From positions 1 to 53,181 of the forward strand of contig NZ_LJIZ01000022.1 in the NCBI RefSeq assembly GCF_001420605.1: a DNA stretch of 53,181 bases, read 5' to 3'. The number at the start of each line of letters is the position of its first letter. The stretch's first letter is position 1. Below the pieces are notes generated by a model. It was not told the DNA's origin. It ran no database searches and worked only from the letters and a program-made list of their open reading frames with translations. This document shows, one piece after another, positions 24,147 to 33,170 of the stretch. The stretch comes from Bacillus sp. FJAT-25509 (GTDB lineage Bacteria > Bacillota > Bacilli > Bacillales > Bacillaceae_G). The translations under genes and the position numbers were made by a program.

Positions 24147-24980
24147 TCACGAAAAGAAATTTAACAAATACATATAAAAATCAAATGAAATCGAACTTTG
24201 GTTATGATGTAAGACAATATTCCTATTATTATTAATTGAATAGTCTCGTTGCCAATTCGATAATCCCGCCAATTGTTTAAAATTCGGCCTTGTAACTGAA
24301 TTAGTGAGGTAGGCAGAACGATATGCTCCTGGCCATCTCATTCTATTTAGGTTAAAAATCATTTGTTCAGCCGTCATTATTCCTAATCCATGTCCAAAAT
24401 ACGTACCATCTCCTAGAACAACGGCATTTTCTCCTCTCCACTCAGGGGTTAGTGGACTAAATTCTGGATTATTAAAATAAACGATATCACCAGGTAAAAT
24501 TCGATCAGAATACTGGGCACCTATTCCTAAGTCAGGATTAGCATGCCAGCCGTATAAATAGATATTTTGAAAAATTTGATTAAATAAGTTTTCACCAATC
24601 AGATTTAAAACCGCATGGTAATAAATAATGACCATTGCCGTTGCACATTCAAACGCGTAGAGTGAACTATTAAAGTAAATATCATTAATCGCGTCAGAAG
24701 GTTTTACACCTGGCCTTAATTGGAATGCTCCTGATCTCATTAATTGCCAGTACATTGGATTACATCGCGATCTTTCAAATACGGCAAAGCTCAATCTACT
24801 TTGAAACATAGCTCTCGCACTTAAAGTGATATTATTTCGCAACATACTTTCAAACTCATCAAGGGATCGAAATTCATGAACCGTCGGATTTTCATTCATC
24901 TGTTGAATTTCCATACTTATAACACGATCAGACGCCCCTGTGTCATTTTGTTGAACTGGCATCCTCGATAAATGATTCAT
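24147..24980 (-). CDS. tgl: Spore-coat protein-glutamine gamma-glutamyltransferase (Tgl)
   Basis: A transglutaminase of the Bacillus Tgl family that cross-links coat proteins in the spore by glutamine-lysine bonds. The catalytic region YAFECATAMVIIYY holds the E-C pair (120-121 in the longer frame), and WRGEN with a later F-G-H-G-L-G-I matches the other active-site positions. The frame is open nine codons further up (25007), but GAGGT lies five bases before the ATG at 24980, which gives 277 aa. This is longer than the 245 aa of B. subtilis Tgl because of a longer N-terminus and an asparagine-rich C-terminal tail. The gene marks the host as a spore former. A late mother-cell promoter is expected but I could not fix it. 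Confidence 0.92.
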   Translation of the reverse strand: MNHLSRMPVQQNDTGASDRVISMEIQQMNENPTVHEFRSLDEFESMLRNNITLSARAMFQSRLSFAVFERSRCNPMYWQLMRSGAFQLRPGVKPSDAINDIYFNSSLYAFECATAMVIIYYHAVLNLIGENLFNQIFQNIYLYGWHANPDLGIGAQYSDRILPGDIVYFNNPEFSPLTPEWRGENAVVLGDGTYFGHGLGIMTAEQMIFNLNRMRWPGAYRSAYLTNSVTRPNFKQLAGLSNWQRDYSINNNRNIVLHHNQSSISFDFYMYLLNFFS

Positions 24981-25031
24981 AATATACCTCATTTCTGCAT
25001 CAAGCATTATTTTCCATATATACCCATCATA

Positions 25032-25091
25032 TTCAAAGATCGCTTTGAAGTGTATATTCGACGCAGAACCTTTCTAAGTGGTTCTTTTTTT
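25032..25091 (+). terminator. Orphan plus-strand terminator upstream of tgl
   Basis: AGAACC (25065-25070) pairs with GGTTCT (25080-25085), followed by seven T. A second perfect hairpin, TTCAAAG-atcg-CTTTGAA (25032-25049), lies just before it. No plus-strand gene precedes them, so they could end a small RNA antisense to the tgl leader or be a relic. No clear promoter was found. Confidence 0.45.
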
Positions 25092-25449
25092 GTTTTATAC
25101 ATCTTTAAAAGTGTACTGAAGATGGTAAAGGAAACTTAGCCATTAAGATACTGCATCTCCAATAGTTAGATATTTTTAAATTCACATTGTTAATCAGAAA
25201 TGAATAGGAACTTTGAAGTACCATAAGCACAAAAAAGTACCATATATACCTATAATATTGGTAAATGTATAATAAATCTGACTTACCTTTATATTGCTTT
25301 TTTTAATTAGTTTGCTGTAAAAGTAAGTTTATGAAATTACGTATGTATTATTAAACCAATTAGAAAAAGGCAATAATGTTCGAAGGAAAATTAAATTAGG
25401 ATAATGATATCTATAAATACTATTTTTGATAAAGGTGAGGAATTGAAAA
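25092..25449. other. Intergenic region before the MBL-fold gene
   Basis: AT-rich with no ORF of note. AAGTACCATA occurs twice (near 25216 and 25240). The promoter of the downstream gene should lie here; I could not place it with confidence. Confidence 0.3.
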
Positions 25450-26295
25450 ATGAAAGAAAAACTTACTATTGATGTTTACCATGCAGAAGAAGCTAATGTA
25501 AATGCTTATATTTTTTCAGATAATAAAGGTACCTTTATTGTAGACTGCACACGAAACAGCGAGGAGGCACGAAAAGTTGCGGCACTTGCACTGTCAAAAG
25601 GTTCAATACCAAAGACAATGCTAATTACACACGGACATCCGGATCATTATCTCGGTATGGGGGCTATGTTACAGGAATTTCCTGATCTTAAAATTGTCGT
25701 TGCTTCCCAAGAAGTAAAAGATGATATCATCAATTTTACAGAATGGATGGATTCTGTTAATTGGCTTGAGGGTGAACCGCAAATGAAACCAAAATCCGAA
25801 CAATCTCCAGATGGATTTGATTATAATATGCGATTGGAAGTATTACAAACAAATGAAATAGTTCTTCCTGGAGGAAGCGTACTCGAAGTCAAAGCAGATT
25901 ATCCACCAACAGAGAGTGCCCATGTGACAACTCTTTACTCTCGTGACCTAAATGCGCTAATCAGTTCAGATCTTTCTTACAATAAAGTTCATATTTGGCT
26001 AGGTGTTGGGGTTGAGCGTGAGCATATCAAAAACTGGCAGGAACAGTTAGTACTACTTAAAGAGAAATACGGACCACTCGAACCGACGATCTATCCTGGA
26101 CATGGTGACCCGACGGATGTTTCAATTTTTGAAATCGATAAGAAGTACATGGATGATTTATTGAATGCAGTCCAAACATCTGACTCGGAGGAAGAGGCAA
26201 AACAGAAAATGATGCAACTGTATCCGGACTGGCAAAACACCGAGTTCCTTTTAACTGAGAGTATTAAGAATCAAATAGAATTATCTCGTAAGTAA
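25450..26295 (+). CDS. MBL-fold metallo-hydrolase
   Basis: A 281-aa protein of the metallo-beta-lactamase fold. The metal motif T-H-G-H-P-D-H places ligands H61, H63, D65 and H66; further ligands are probably the H in ESAHVTT, the D in ISSDLSY and the H in YPGHGDP. These give a complete two-metal site, so it should be an active hydrolase, but substrates in this family range from lactones and thioesters to phosphodiesters and nothing here chooses among them. GGTGAGG lies about ten bases before the ATG. Single gene. Confidence 0.85.
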   Translation: MKEKLTIDVYHAEEANVNAYIFSDNKGTFIVDCTRNSEEARKVAALALSKGSIPKTMLITHGHPDHYLGMGAMLQEFPDLKIVVASQEVKDDIINFTEWMDSVNWLEGEPQMKPKSEQSPDGFDYNMRLEVLQTNEIVLPGGSVLEVKADYPPTESAHVTTLYSRDLNALISSDLSYNKVHIWLGVGVEREHIKNWQEQLVLLKEKYGPLEPTIYPGHGDPTDVSIFEIDKKYMDDLLNAVQTSDSEEEAKQKMMQLYPDWQNTEFLLTESIKNQIELSRK

Positions 26296-26316
26296 AATAT
26301 CATATATGATATTTTA
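26293..26316. repeat. Perfect 24-base palindrome overlapping a stop codon
   Basis: TAAAATATCATATATGATATTTTA is its own reverse complement and includes the stop codon of the MBL-fold gene. It may act as a weak terminator (no loop of comfortable size, short T-run) or as a protein site. Confidence 0.5.
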
Positions 26317-26508
26317 CTCAAGTCCTATTACACTTCCGTACCGTTATTTTTATGGCGGTTCATATTCAGTCCATATTGAAATCACTATCTTTGGTAGAGA
26401 CTTTATGATTGAATAGGTTAATGCCTATTGGTTTTAATTGATTTCAAACAATTGTGTAAATGTACTAATATTTAATTGTTTATATTTAGTGTCACACATA
26501 AAAATGAA

Positions 26509-26553
26509 GGATAGAAAAGCAGATATGATATCTACTATTTCTATCCTATTTTT
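26509..26553 (+). terminator. Strong hairpin terminator
   Basis: GGATAGAAA (26509-26517) pairs with TTTCTATCC (26538-26546) and the loop itself contains AGATAT/ATATCT. TATTTTT follows. It is about 215 bases beyond the MBL-fold gene. The 497-base gap it lies in holds no other supported gene. Confidence 0.7.
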
Positions 26554-26792
26554 CTACTACATATATCCTCTTTTGCGTTCTTTGTATGTTCTAGTAAGCA
26601 TTTTTTGTTTTAGTTAAATTAAATGAACTACTTTCGGTAAATGAAATTTCTTCATTTAAAATATTAAAATCCTTTGTTATTAAAAGGTAATCACTAAATC
26701 CTTTTAATGGCTAAACAATTAACATGAACGAAACAGTCCACATCATTTGCTTTTTCTCGGTCTAACAATTAATTTTTGGGGTATTTAATTGT

Positions 26793-27821
26793 TTATAAAT
26801 AGATCCTCTCTTTTTTCTTACCTGATTCATAGATTGCACAAATCATTTTTTGAGTTTTCATTGCTTCTTCACCAGTAATATGTAACTGAGAATGATGTTC
26901 CAATGATTCATAAAAATTATTAATCTGTTTTACATGACTAACGCCCCAGTATCCTTTCGCACCATTGCCGTAGTCAAATGTTTCATTTGGATTGTTATCA
27001 GAGGCGAATTCTCTTCCATCTTTTAAAGAGACAACTCCACGGTCAGCAACTATTTTCGCAATTCCATTTTCACAATGCAGTTCAATCGTAACTGGTGCAT
27101 CATATGAATAATAGTTTATCGTATGAAATGCCGTAACTACTCCGTTTCTATACTTGATAACTCCTTCTGCACAGTCCTCAACTTCAATAATTTCATGTGC
27201 CCTATTACTAATTGTTGCGTCGATATATTCAATCTCATCATCAACAAACCATCGCATTAAATCCATCGTATGAATAGCTTGGTCAATGACTACCCCTCCA
27301 CCTTCTTTTTCCCAAGTCCCTTTCCAATCACTATTCAAATAGTACTGGTCAGAACGGTCCCATGTTACTGATAGTTTTCCAGATTTTATTTTTCCTAAAG
27401 TACCATTTTGTAACATTTCTTTAATGAGAACTGATCCTGGATTATATCTATTTTGAAAAATGACACCTAATGTTACTCCATTATTTTTTGCTGTTTCTAC
27501 CATTTCTTGTGCATCAGAATAATGGATAGACATTGGCTTTTCAGTAAGAACATGTATTTTTCGCTTCGCGGCTTCAATTGCAACCGGCGCATGTAAATAA
27601 TGCGGTAAGCAAATATGGATAACATCTAAACTCTCTTTCTCAAAAAGCTCTAGATAATTTGTATAATAATTACAATTGAATTGTTCAGCTTTCTCTTTTG
27701 CTCGCTCTTCTTTATTATCACAAACCGCTACTAATTCTACATTATCTCTAATAAAAGCAGGTTGCGCATGCATTAGAAAAATATTTCCACAACCAATAAT
27801 CGCAACTCTTAATTTTTCCAT
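26793..27821 (-). CDS. Gfo/Idh/MocA-family oxidoreductase (last gene of the sugar operon)
   Basis: A 342-aa NAD(P)-dependent dehydrogenase. The Rossmann start is VAIIGCGNIFLMHAQ, the catalytic-lysine motif is LTEKPMS near residue 95, and the C-terminal half is the usual substrate-binding alpha/beta sheet with GGGVVIDQAIHTMDL. Family members oxidise or reduce ring hydroxyls of sugars and inositols; the substrate is not readable. It is the last of five genes in one direction, 39 bases after the isomerase gene. It has a clear paralogue in the same operon (first gene), which suggests two redox steps or an oxidation-reduction pair in one route. Confidence 0.9.
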   Translation of the reverse strand: MEKLRVAIIGCGNIFLMHAQPAFIRDNVELVAVCDNKEERAKEKAEQFNCNYYTNYLELFEKESLDVIHICLPHYLHAPVAIEAAKRKIHVLTEKPMSIHYSDAQEMVETAKNNGVTLGVIFQNRYNPGSVLIKEMLQNGTLGKIKSGKLSVTWDRSDQYYLNSDWKGTWEKEGGGVVIDQAIHTMDLMRWFVDDEIEYIDATISNRAHEIIEVEDCAEGVIKYRNGVVTAFHTINYYSYDAPVTIELHCENGIAKIVADRGVVSLKDGREFASDNNPNETFDYGNGAKGYWGVSHVKQINNFYESLEHHSQLHITGEEAMKTQKMICAIYESGKKKERIYL

Positions 27822-27860
27822 TATTTCACCATCTTTTATTGGATTAGTTTCCTATTTAGA

Positions 27861-28832
27861 TCAAGTCCACCACATTTGTGATGGCTCTTCATTTATTAAT
27901 ACAGACTGTAAATTTTTAACGGCACGTGAAAAACCTTCTTCTATCGACATGATTGGGTCTTCATGTTCAATACTAACTACATAGTCATATCCAAACGTAC
28001 GTAGTGCACTCATCATATCTGACCAATCTTTTAAACTATGTCCACAGCCTACTGATCGGAATGTCCAAGCTCTTGTTTGAACTTCACCATATGGTTGCAT
28101 ATCAGTTAAACCATACATATTTACATTATCTTGATCGATATAAGTATCTTTTGCATGGAAATGATGAATCGCATTTTCTTTTCCAAGTATTTTAATTGCT
28201 GCTACAGGATCAATCCCTTGCCACCATAGATGACTTGGATCCAAGTTAGCACCAATTGCCTCACTAGTTTCTTTGCGTAACTTTAATAATGTATATGGAG
28301 TATGAATTAAAAAGCCACCATGTAGTTCTAACCCAATTTTCACTTGATGATCTTCCGCAAATTTGCCCATTTCTTTCCAATAAGGAATTAGCTTTTCTTC
28401 CCATTGCCAATTTAGTATATCTCTATACTCATTTGGCCAAGCGGTTACAGGCCAACTTGGGTATTTTGCTTCTTCATGGTCACCACTTGTTCCAGAAAAA
28501 CAATTTACAACTGGTACCCTTAATAACGAAGCCAGTTTAATCGTTTTTGCAAGTACATCATGAGATTCCTTCGCAAACTCTTTATCAGGAGATATTGGAT
28601 TACCATGACAACTAAAAGCGCTAATCGTTAATCCACGTTTCTCAACTTTTTCAATATACTCTCTTCTGAGTTGCTCACTTTCTAATAAACGATCTAACGG
28701 ACAATGAGCATTACCAGGGTAACAACCAGTTCCTATTTCAACAGCCTTTAGTCCGGAATCTGCAACTTTATCAAGCATTTCTTCAAATGATTGATCCGCA
28801 AATAATACCGTAAATACTCCTAATTTCATCAT
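27861..28832 (-). CDS. Sugar phosphate isomerase/epimerase family TIM barrel
   Basis: A 323-aa AP_endonuc_2 (PF01261) TIM barrel. Metal-site stretches are visible: GLKAVEIGTG, IGLELHGGF, GANLDPSHLWWQG, HFHAKDTYID and SIEHEDP. The E-D-H-E set of divalent-metal ligands therefore seems complete. Such enzymes isomerise, epimerise or dehydrate keto sugars and inositol derivatives. Starts with tandem ATGs. Spacing of 21 bases from the ThuA gene. It is longer than the second isomerase of this operon (248 aa) and is not a close copy of it. Confidence 0.88.
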   Translation of the reverse strand: MMKLGVFTVLFADQSFEEMLDKVADSGLKAVEIGTGCYPGNAHCPLDRLLESEQLRREYIEKVEKRGLTISAFSCHGNPISPDKEFAKESHDVLAKTIKLASLLRVPVVNCFSGTSGDHEEAKYPSWPVTAWPNEYRDILNWQWEEKLIPYWKEMGKFAEDHQVKIGLELHGGFLIHTPYTLLKLRKETSEAIGANLDPSHLWWQGIDPVAAIKILGKENAIHHFHAKDTYIDQDNVNMYGLTDMQPYGEVQTRAWTFRSVGCGHSLKDWSDMMSALRTFGYDYVVSIEHEDPIMSIEEGFSRAVKNLQSVLINEEPSQMWWT

Positions 28833-28853
28833 TTTCTCGCTCCAATCTATTAT

Positions 28854-29579
28854 TTACGTTAGTGCCTCTATGGCCTCTTTATGTCCATATGAAGGATATT
28901 TTCTTTTTGATTTATTCGCCCAATTTACTGCATTAATGATGATTTTTTGAACTTCTTTATGATGATAAGTTGGATAAGTTTCATGACCTGGTCTGAAATA
29001 AAAGATTTTCCCATTCCCTCTTTTAAATGTACAACCACTTCTAAATACCTCTCCACCTTTAAACCAACTAACTAAAACTAGCTCATCTGGAGTAGGAATA
29101 TCAAAATGTTCACCATACATTTCCTCTTGATCAATCTCAATATATTCGCCAATACCATCTACTATTGGGTGAGACGGATCAACAACCCAAAGTCTTTCCG
29201 TTTCCGCTGCTTCACGCCATTTTAAATCGCAGCTAGTCCCCATTAATTTTTTAAAAATCTTAGAAAAATGTCCAGAATGTAGGACAATTAACCCCATTCC
29301 TTGCAATACTTTTTCATAAACTTTTTGAACAATTTGATCTTCCACGTCATTATGAGCAATATGTCCCCACCAAATTAATACATCAGTATTTTCTAGTACT
29401 TCATTCGTCAATCCATGTTCGGCCTGCTCTAATGTAGCCGTCGTAGTATCGTAACCTGCTTCATTTAAGAAAGTAGCAATGGTTGTATGTATTCCGCTTG
29501 GATAGATGCTTTTTACAGCTGGATTAATTTGTTCATGTCGATTTTCATTCCAAATCGTTACTTTTACCATATAACTCAC
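28854..29579 (-). CDS. ThuA-like domain protein
   Basis: A 241-aa protein with a ThuA-like (PF06283) class I glutamine-amidotransferase fold: [47 protein letters not shown]. ThuA was found in trehalose utilisation in Sinorhizobium, and ThuA-like proteins recur with Gfo/Idh/MocA dehydrogenases and TIM-barrel isomerases in operons that use disaccharides or modified sugars through 3-keto intermediates. The exact reaction is still uncertain. Central gene of the five-gene operon, 33 bases after the upstream isomerase. Confidence 0.88.
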   Translation of the reverse strand: MSYMVKVTIWNENRHEQINPAVKSIYPSGIHTTIATFLNEAGYDTTTATLEQAEHGLTNEVLENTDVLIWWGHIAHNDVEDQIVQKVYEKVLQGMGLIVLHSGHFSKIFKKLMGTSCDLKWREAAETERLWVVDPSHPIVDGIGEYIEIDQEEMYGEHFDIPTPDELVLVSWFKGGEVFRSGCTFKRGNGKIFYFRPGHETYPTYHHKEVQKIIINAVNWANKSKRKYPSYGHKEAIEALT

Positions 29580-29612
29580 CCATCTCTATTTTTTTACTTA
29601 AATTTTTGCGTC

Positions 29613-30359
29613 TTAAGCTTCAGCTAAAATCAATCTTAAGTTATTCAATCCAATTTCAACACTTTCTAATTGTGGTTTAGTAAAAGCCTCTTGCTCGACA
29701 ATTAACCATTCGGCTGAATTTAGTTTTGCTTGTTGTACAATTCCTTTAATATTCATAATTCCATTTCCTACTTCGGTACTTTCATCTTTGGATGGAGCCA
29801 TATCCTTCACATGAATTAATGGAGTTCTTCCTTTATACTTATTCATGAATTCAACAGCATCTACACCAGCAAATTCTAACCAATAAGTATCCAACTCTGC
29901 TTTTAAGAGATTAGTTGGAACTGAGTTTAATAAAATATCTAGTATATATTCGCTTTCTAATCTGACTAATTCATGAGCATGATTATGATAAACTAAAGAA
30001 ATTCCCGCTTCAGCTAACTTGTTTGCAGATTGTTGTAAATGTTCCGCGAATTCTTTCCATTCTTCTATACTAGTAAAATTTGCCCAAGGACATACAACAT
30101 ATTTGTTTCCTAATTCTTTTTCGAAAGCTATTACGTCATCAATATGATGAATAATTTGATCTGCACTTACATGGGCTCCAGCTATCTTTAATCCTAGTTT
30201 GTTTAAAACAACTTTTATTTCCGAAGCATTTTTACCATAGTATCCAGCGAACTCGACACCGTCATAACCCATTTGTGCTACTTTTTCTAAAGTACCGAAA
30301 AAGTCGATTGCTGCGTCCTCTTTTACACTCCATAATTGTAAGGCGATTGGTAGTGTCAT
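29613..30359 (-). CDS. Sugar phosphate isomerase/epimerase family TIM barrel (second)
   Basis: A 248-aa PF01261 TIM barrel. Motifs: LWSVKEDAAIDFFGTLEKVA, YDGVEFAGYYGK, SLVYHNHAHEL, LKAELDTYWLEFAGVD, PLIHVKDMAPSK and WLIVEQEAF, which carry the usual E, D, H and E metal ligands. The short single-domain form and the D-T-Y-W motif are typical of isomerases linked to Gfo/Idh/MocA genes. It lies 21 bases after the first dehydrogenase gene of the operon. Confidence 0.9.
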   Translation of the reverse strand: MTLPIALQLWSVKEDAAIDFFGTLEKVAQMGYDGVEFAGYYGKNASEIKVVLNKLGLKIAGAHVSADQIIHHIDDVIAFEKELGNKYVVCPWANFTSIEEWKEFAEHLQQSANKLAEAGISLVYHNHAHELVRLESEYILDILLNSVPTNLLKAELDTYWLEFAGVDAVEFMNKYKGRTPLIHVKDMAPSKDESTEVGNGIMNIKGIVQQAKLNSAEWLIVEQEAFTKPQLESVEIGLNNLRLILAEA

Positions 30360-30380
30360 TTAGTTCATTCCCTATATTTT

Positions 30381-31457
30381 TTAGTTAAAATATACCGGTT
30401 TCTTTGATTTTGAAGATTCATAGATTGCCTCTAAAATTTGAGTTACAACTAATGCTTGCTCAGGTTTAACGGTTGGTTCTGTATCATTAATAATACTGTC
30501 AATCCATTGTCTCGCTTCTAACACTTCAGCGGAATCGGTTGCACTTTCATAAAAAGCTACGCCACCAGTTTGAATATCAATTGTTTTATCGTAAAGTCGC
30601 CCATATGCTTCCCCATTAATTCGGAGGCCATCTCTCATATCAGCTCCACCTTCAGTACCACAAAGTGTAGTTTGAGCTTCTCCTATTTCAAGAGTATTTA
30701 AAGCCCAGCTCGATTCTAGGATAACGGTTGCACCATTTTCCATTGTAATAAAACCAAATGCAGAGTCTTCCACTTTAAATTCATTTGGATCCCATGGTCC
30801 AAAAGCATTTGCAGCCTTTTCTTTATGTGATAATTCGTGGTAAACGTTTCCAACTACAAATTTAGGTTTATAATTATCCATTAGCCATAATGTTAAATCC
30901 AAAGCATGAGTACCAATATCAATTAATGGTCCGCCACCTTGCTCTTCTTCATTTAAAAATACGCCCCAAGTAGGTACCGCTCTTCTTCTAATCGCATGAG
31001 CTTTTGCAAAATAAATTTCACCAAGTTCATTATTTTTACAAACTTCGCTTAAATATTGTGAATCGTTTCGAAAACGATTTTGATATCCGATCGTTAATTT
31101 TTTTCCAGTACGTTTAGAAGCTTCTACCATTGCTTTTGCTTCAGCTGAAGTTTTTGCCATAGGCTTCTCACACATAACGTGTTTACCTGCTTCCAAAGAA
31201 TCAATCGTAATAAATGAATGAGATTTATTTGGTGTACAAACGTGAATTACATCAATTGATTCATCAGCTAATAATTCCTTATAATCTGTATATGTCTTTG
31301 CTTCCTCAACACCAAATTGTGCCTTAGCTTTAAAAGCGCGTTCTTCAATAATGTCACAAAAAGCTACCATTTCTACATGATCTAATGCTGCTAAACTTGG
31401 CATATGTTTACCATTAGCTATTCCGCCACAACCGATTATTCCTACTTTTAATTTCAT
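30381..31457 (-). CDS. Gfo/Idh/MocA-family oxidoreductase (first gene of the sugar operon)
   Basis: A 358-aa dehydrogenase with Rossmann start VGIIGCGGIANGKH, catalytic-lysine motif CEKPMAKT near residue 96, and GGGPLIDIGTHALDLTLW in the substrate domain. The family uses tightly held NAD(P) to oxidise sugar hydroxyls. The C-terminal VKPEQALVVTQILEAIYESSKS is the standard closing helix. CGGAGG lies upstream of the ATG. First structural gene after the AraC regulator (86 bases), so probably controlled by it. Confidence 0.92.
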   Translation of the reverse strand: MKLKVGIIGCGGIANGKHMPSLAALDHVEMVAFCDIIEERAFKAKAQFGVEEAKTYTDYKELLADESIDVIHVCTPNKSHSFITIDSLEAGKHVMCEKPMAKTSAEAKAMVEASKRTGKKLTIGYQNRFRNDSQYLSEVCKNNELGEIYFAKAHAIRRRAVPTWGVFLNEEEQGGGPLIDIGTHALDLTLWLMDNYKPKFVVGNVYHELSHKEKAANAFGPWDPNEFKVEDSAFGFITMENGATVILESSWALNTLEIGEAQTTLCGTEGGADMRDGLRINGEAYGRLYDKTIDIQTGGVAFYESATDSAEVLEARQWIDSIINDTEPTVKPEQALVVTQILEAIYESSKSKKPVYFN

Positions 31458-31543
31458 TATGATAACCTCCGGAAATGTTATTTACATTCCCAGTTTATAG
31501 AAAAATTCCAATTCAGTCTTCCTTACACCTTGCCTAAAACTTC

Positions 31544-32395
31544 TCAAATATTGTCTTTTTTATATTGGGTGGGGGATAAACCAACCTCGTTTTTAAATAA
31601 TCGATTAAACGTTTTCACATTGATGAAACCAACATTATAAGCAATTTCTGTAATTGGTAAATCTTCATTAAATAGATACCATTGAGCCTTCGTTATTCTA
31701 TATTGATTTACAAAATGACAAAATGTTGAACCAGTGTATTTTTTAAAAAACTTTGCAAAATATGAATTCGTAAAGCCGATATAATTCGCAACATCATTTA
31801 ATGTAATATCATTCATATAATTCTCTTCTATATAATGAAATATTTTTTCTAATTTTAAAAGACTAGCCTTCCTATTCGGATAGTTAAGCTTATTATTTTC
31901 TGTATGAGGTAGATCTCGATAGATTAGTAGTAACATATCATATAGTCTAGCTCTAATTGCCAATTCGTATCCTTCTTTTTTATCGATAAATTCACTTTCA
32001 AGTTCTTTTAAATAGCTAATCATCTTCTGTTTAACTTCTTTAATCCAATAAACACTAGATTTTTGAATACAATTAAACAATTCGATTAGTTCCATATTAT
32101 TTTTTTTCAAAAACTGTACATCTTCGAAAATAGTAAAATCAAATTGCACGACCAATCTCATACTATTTGGTGAAGATAAAAAATAATGTATGTCACCACT
32201 ATTAATGATATAAAATTCTCCTTCTTCTAAATGAAGTAATTCATCATTTACACCAATCTTTAAAGTGCCTTTTTGTACATAAATGATTTCTACGAGTTTA
32301 TGCCAATGATGACCAACTAACGTCAATCCATCATTTGAAAATAAACAAAATGGAAAATTTCGATCTAATCTCCTTACTTCAAGAGTGGCGCTCAT
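31544..32395 (-). CDS. AraC-family regulator with N-terminal cupin domain
   Basis: A 283-aa regulator. Residues about 15-90 form a cupin sensor (GHHWHKLVEIIYVQKGTLKI, then the EGEFYIINSGDIHYF strand), and residues about 185-283 form the two AraC HTH motifs (ITLNDVANYIGFTNSYFAKFF and ITEIAYNVGFINVKTFNRLF, ending PTQYKK). It probably senses a sugar or sugar derivative and activates the five-gene operon that begins 86 bases downstream on the same strand. AGGGGGA precedes the ATG. A cre-like site lies about 150 bases upstream. Confidence 0.9.
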   Translation of the reverse strand: MSATLEVRRLDRNFPFCLFSNDGLTLVGHHWHKLVEIIYVQKGTLKIGVNDELLHLEEGEFYIINSGDIHYFLSSPNSMRLVVQFDFTIFEDVQFLKKNNMELIELFNCIQKSSVYWIKEVKQKMISYLKELESEFIDKKEGYELAIRARLYDMLLLIYRDLPHTENNKLNYPNRKASLLKLEKIFHYIEENYMNDITLNDVANYIGFTNSYFAKFFKKYTGSTFCHFVNQYRITKAQWYLFNEDLPITEIAYNVGFINVKTFNRLFKNEVGLSPTQYKKDNI

Positions 32396-32540
32396 TTCTA
32401 ATTCCCCCTGTACAACTATACTTACTATGTATTTATTTTACATTAACATTAATTATAGATTTTTTCATAGATTTACTATTTTTAAGCTGGAAAATAAAAA
32501 GATGCTTATACCGTCTAAAAAAGTATAAACATCAATATAA

Positions 32541-32554
32541 TGAAAACGTTCATT
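32541..32554. promoter_or_regulatory. Candidate cre (CcpA) site upstream of the AraC gene
   Basis: TGAAAACGTTCATT matches the TGWAANCGNTNWCA consensus at 12 of 14 positions. It lies between the DUF1992 gene and the AraC gene. Carbon-catabolite control of the sugar operon would be sensible, but the match is imperfect. Confidence 0.35.
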
Positions 32555-32565
32555 TTTTCACAAAC

Positions 32566-32952
32566 TTATTTCCAATAAATCATTTGATTCTCAAGGTTTT
32601 CCTTATTAACATAATTTCTTTGCATTGGAAAAGGACAGCCTAAGTTATATTTCTTAATTTCATCATTTACTTCCGTGATCATTTTAGCTATTTCTTTACT
32701 ATTTTCATCAGAATTGATTTTCATCAAAATCGTTTCAAGTTTCTTAAATATTTTCTTTTGTTGTATAACCCAATCTGGTTTATAACCCGACTTCTTAACA
32801 ACAGTTGTTAATAGATCATCTTTTAAGAGCTCCTTAGGTAATGGTTTACCTAATCCAGGTAAATCTTCAAATCCACCTTCTTTTTCATGACGCTTTACAA
32901 TTTCACTTAACCAATCTACATATTTTCCATTATTCGTCATCGTTTTAGCCAC
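32566..32952 (-). CDS. DUF1992 (DnaJ homologue subfamily C member 28 domain) protein
   Basis: A 128-aa protein with the DUF1992 core: residues 14-40 WLSEIVKRHEKEGGFEDLPGLGKPL in overlapping parts, then KPDWVIQQKKIF. The domain is found alone in bacteria (YhdN in E. coli) and joined to a J domain in some eukaryotes; function is unknown. No signal peptide or membrane segment. Single gene, transcribed in the same direction as the sugar operon but separated from it by the AraC promoter region. Confidence 0.85.
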   Translation of the reverse strand: MAKTMTNNGKYVDWLSEIVKRHEKEGGFEDLPGLGKPLPKELLKDDLLTTVVKKSGYKPDWVIQQKKIFKKLETILMKINSDENSKEIAKMITEVNDEIKKYNLGCPFPMQRNYVNKENLENQMIYWK

Positions 32953-33078
32953 CTTTTTGGTAAGTCTTATATTTAGTATTCGTTACTTTTTAACTATTTC
33001 CTTTCTATAAATTATGCAAACGAATGCTTTAAGTTAGTTTCTAACTTTGTACAAATAATGAACTTTTTTTGAATAAAC

Positions 33079-33110
33079 AAAAAGAGAAACTGATTAATCT
33101 AGTTCCTCTT
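33079..33110 (-). terminator. Terminator of the duplicated-domain gene
   Basis: On minus, AGAGGAACT pairs with AGTTTCTCT with one G-U pair and is followed by TTTTTG. Confidence 0.7.
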
Positions 33111-33170
33111 GGATTTAATATGTATTTTTTAAACCAAAATTCATCGTTATATTAGATTTAATGAAAAAAT

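Noticed and set aside
26505-26618. 37-aa plus-strand hydrophobic ORF starting MKDRKADMIS
   Set aside because: No Shine-Dalgarno, and its first half is the stem of a strong terminator; the hydrophobic tail reflects T-rich DNA.
32396-32565. Sugar-operon promoter or AraC operator
   Set aside because: Apart from the cre-like element I could not find a -35/-10 pair or direct repeats convincing enough to report.
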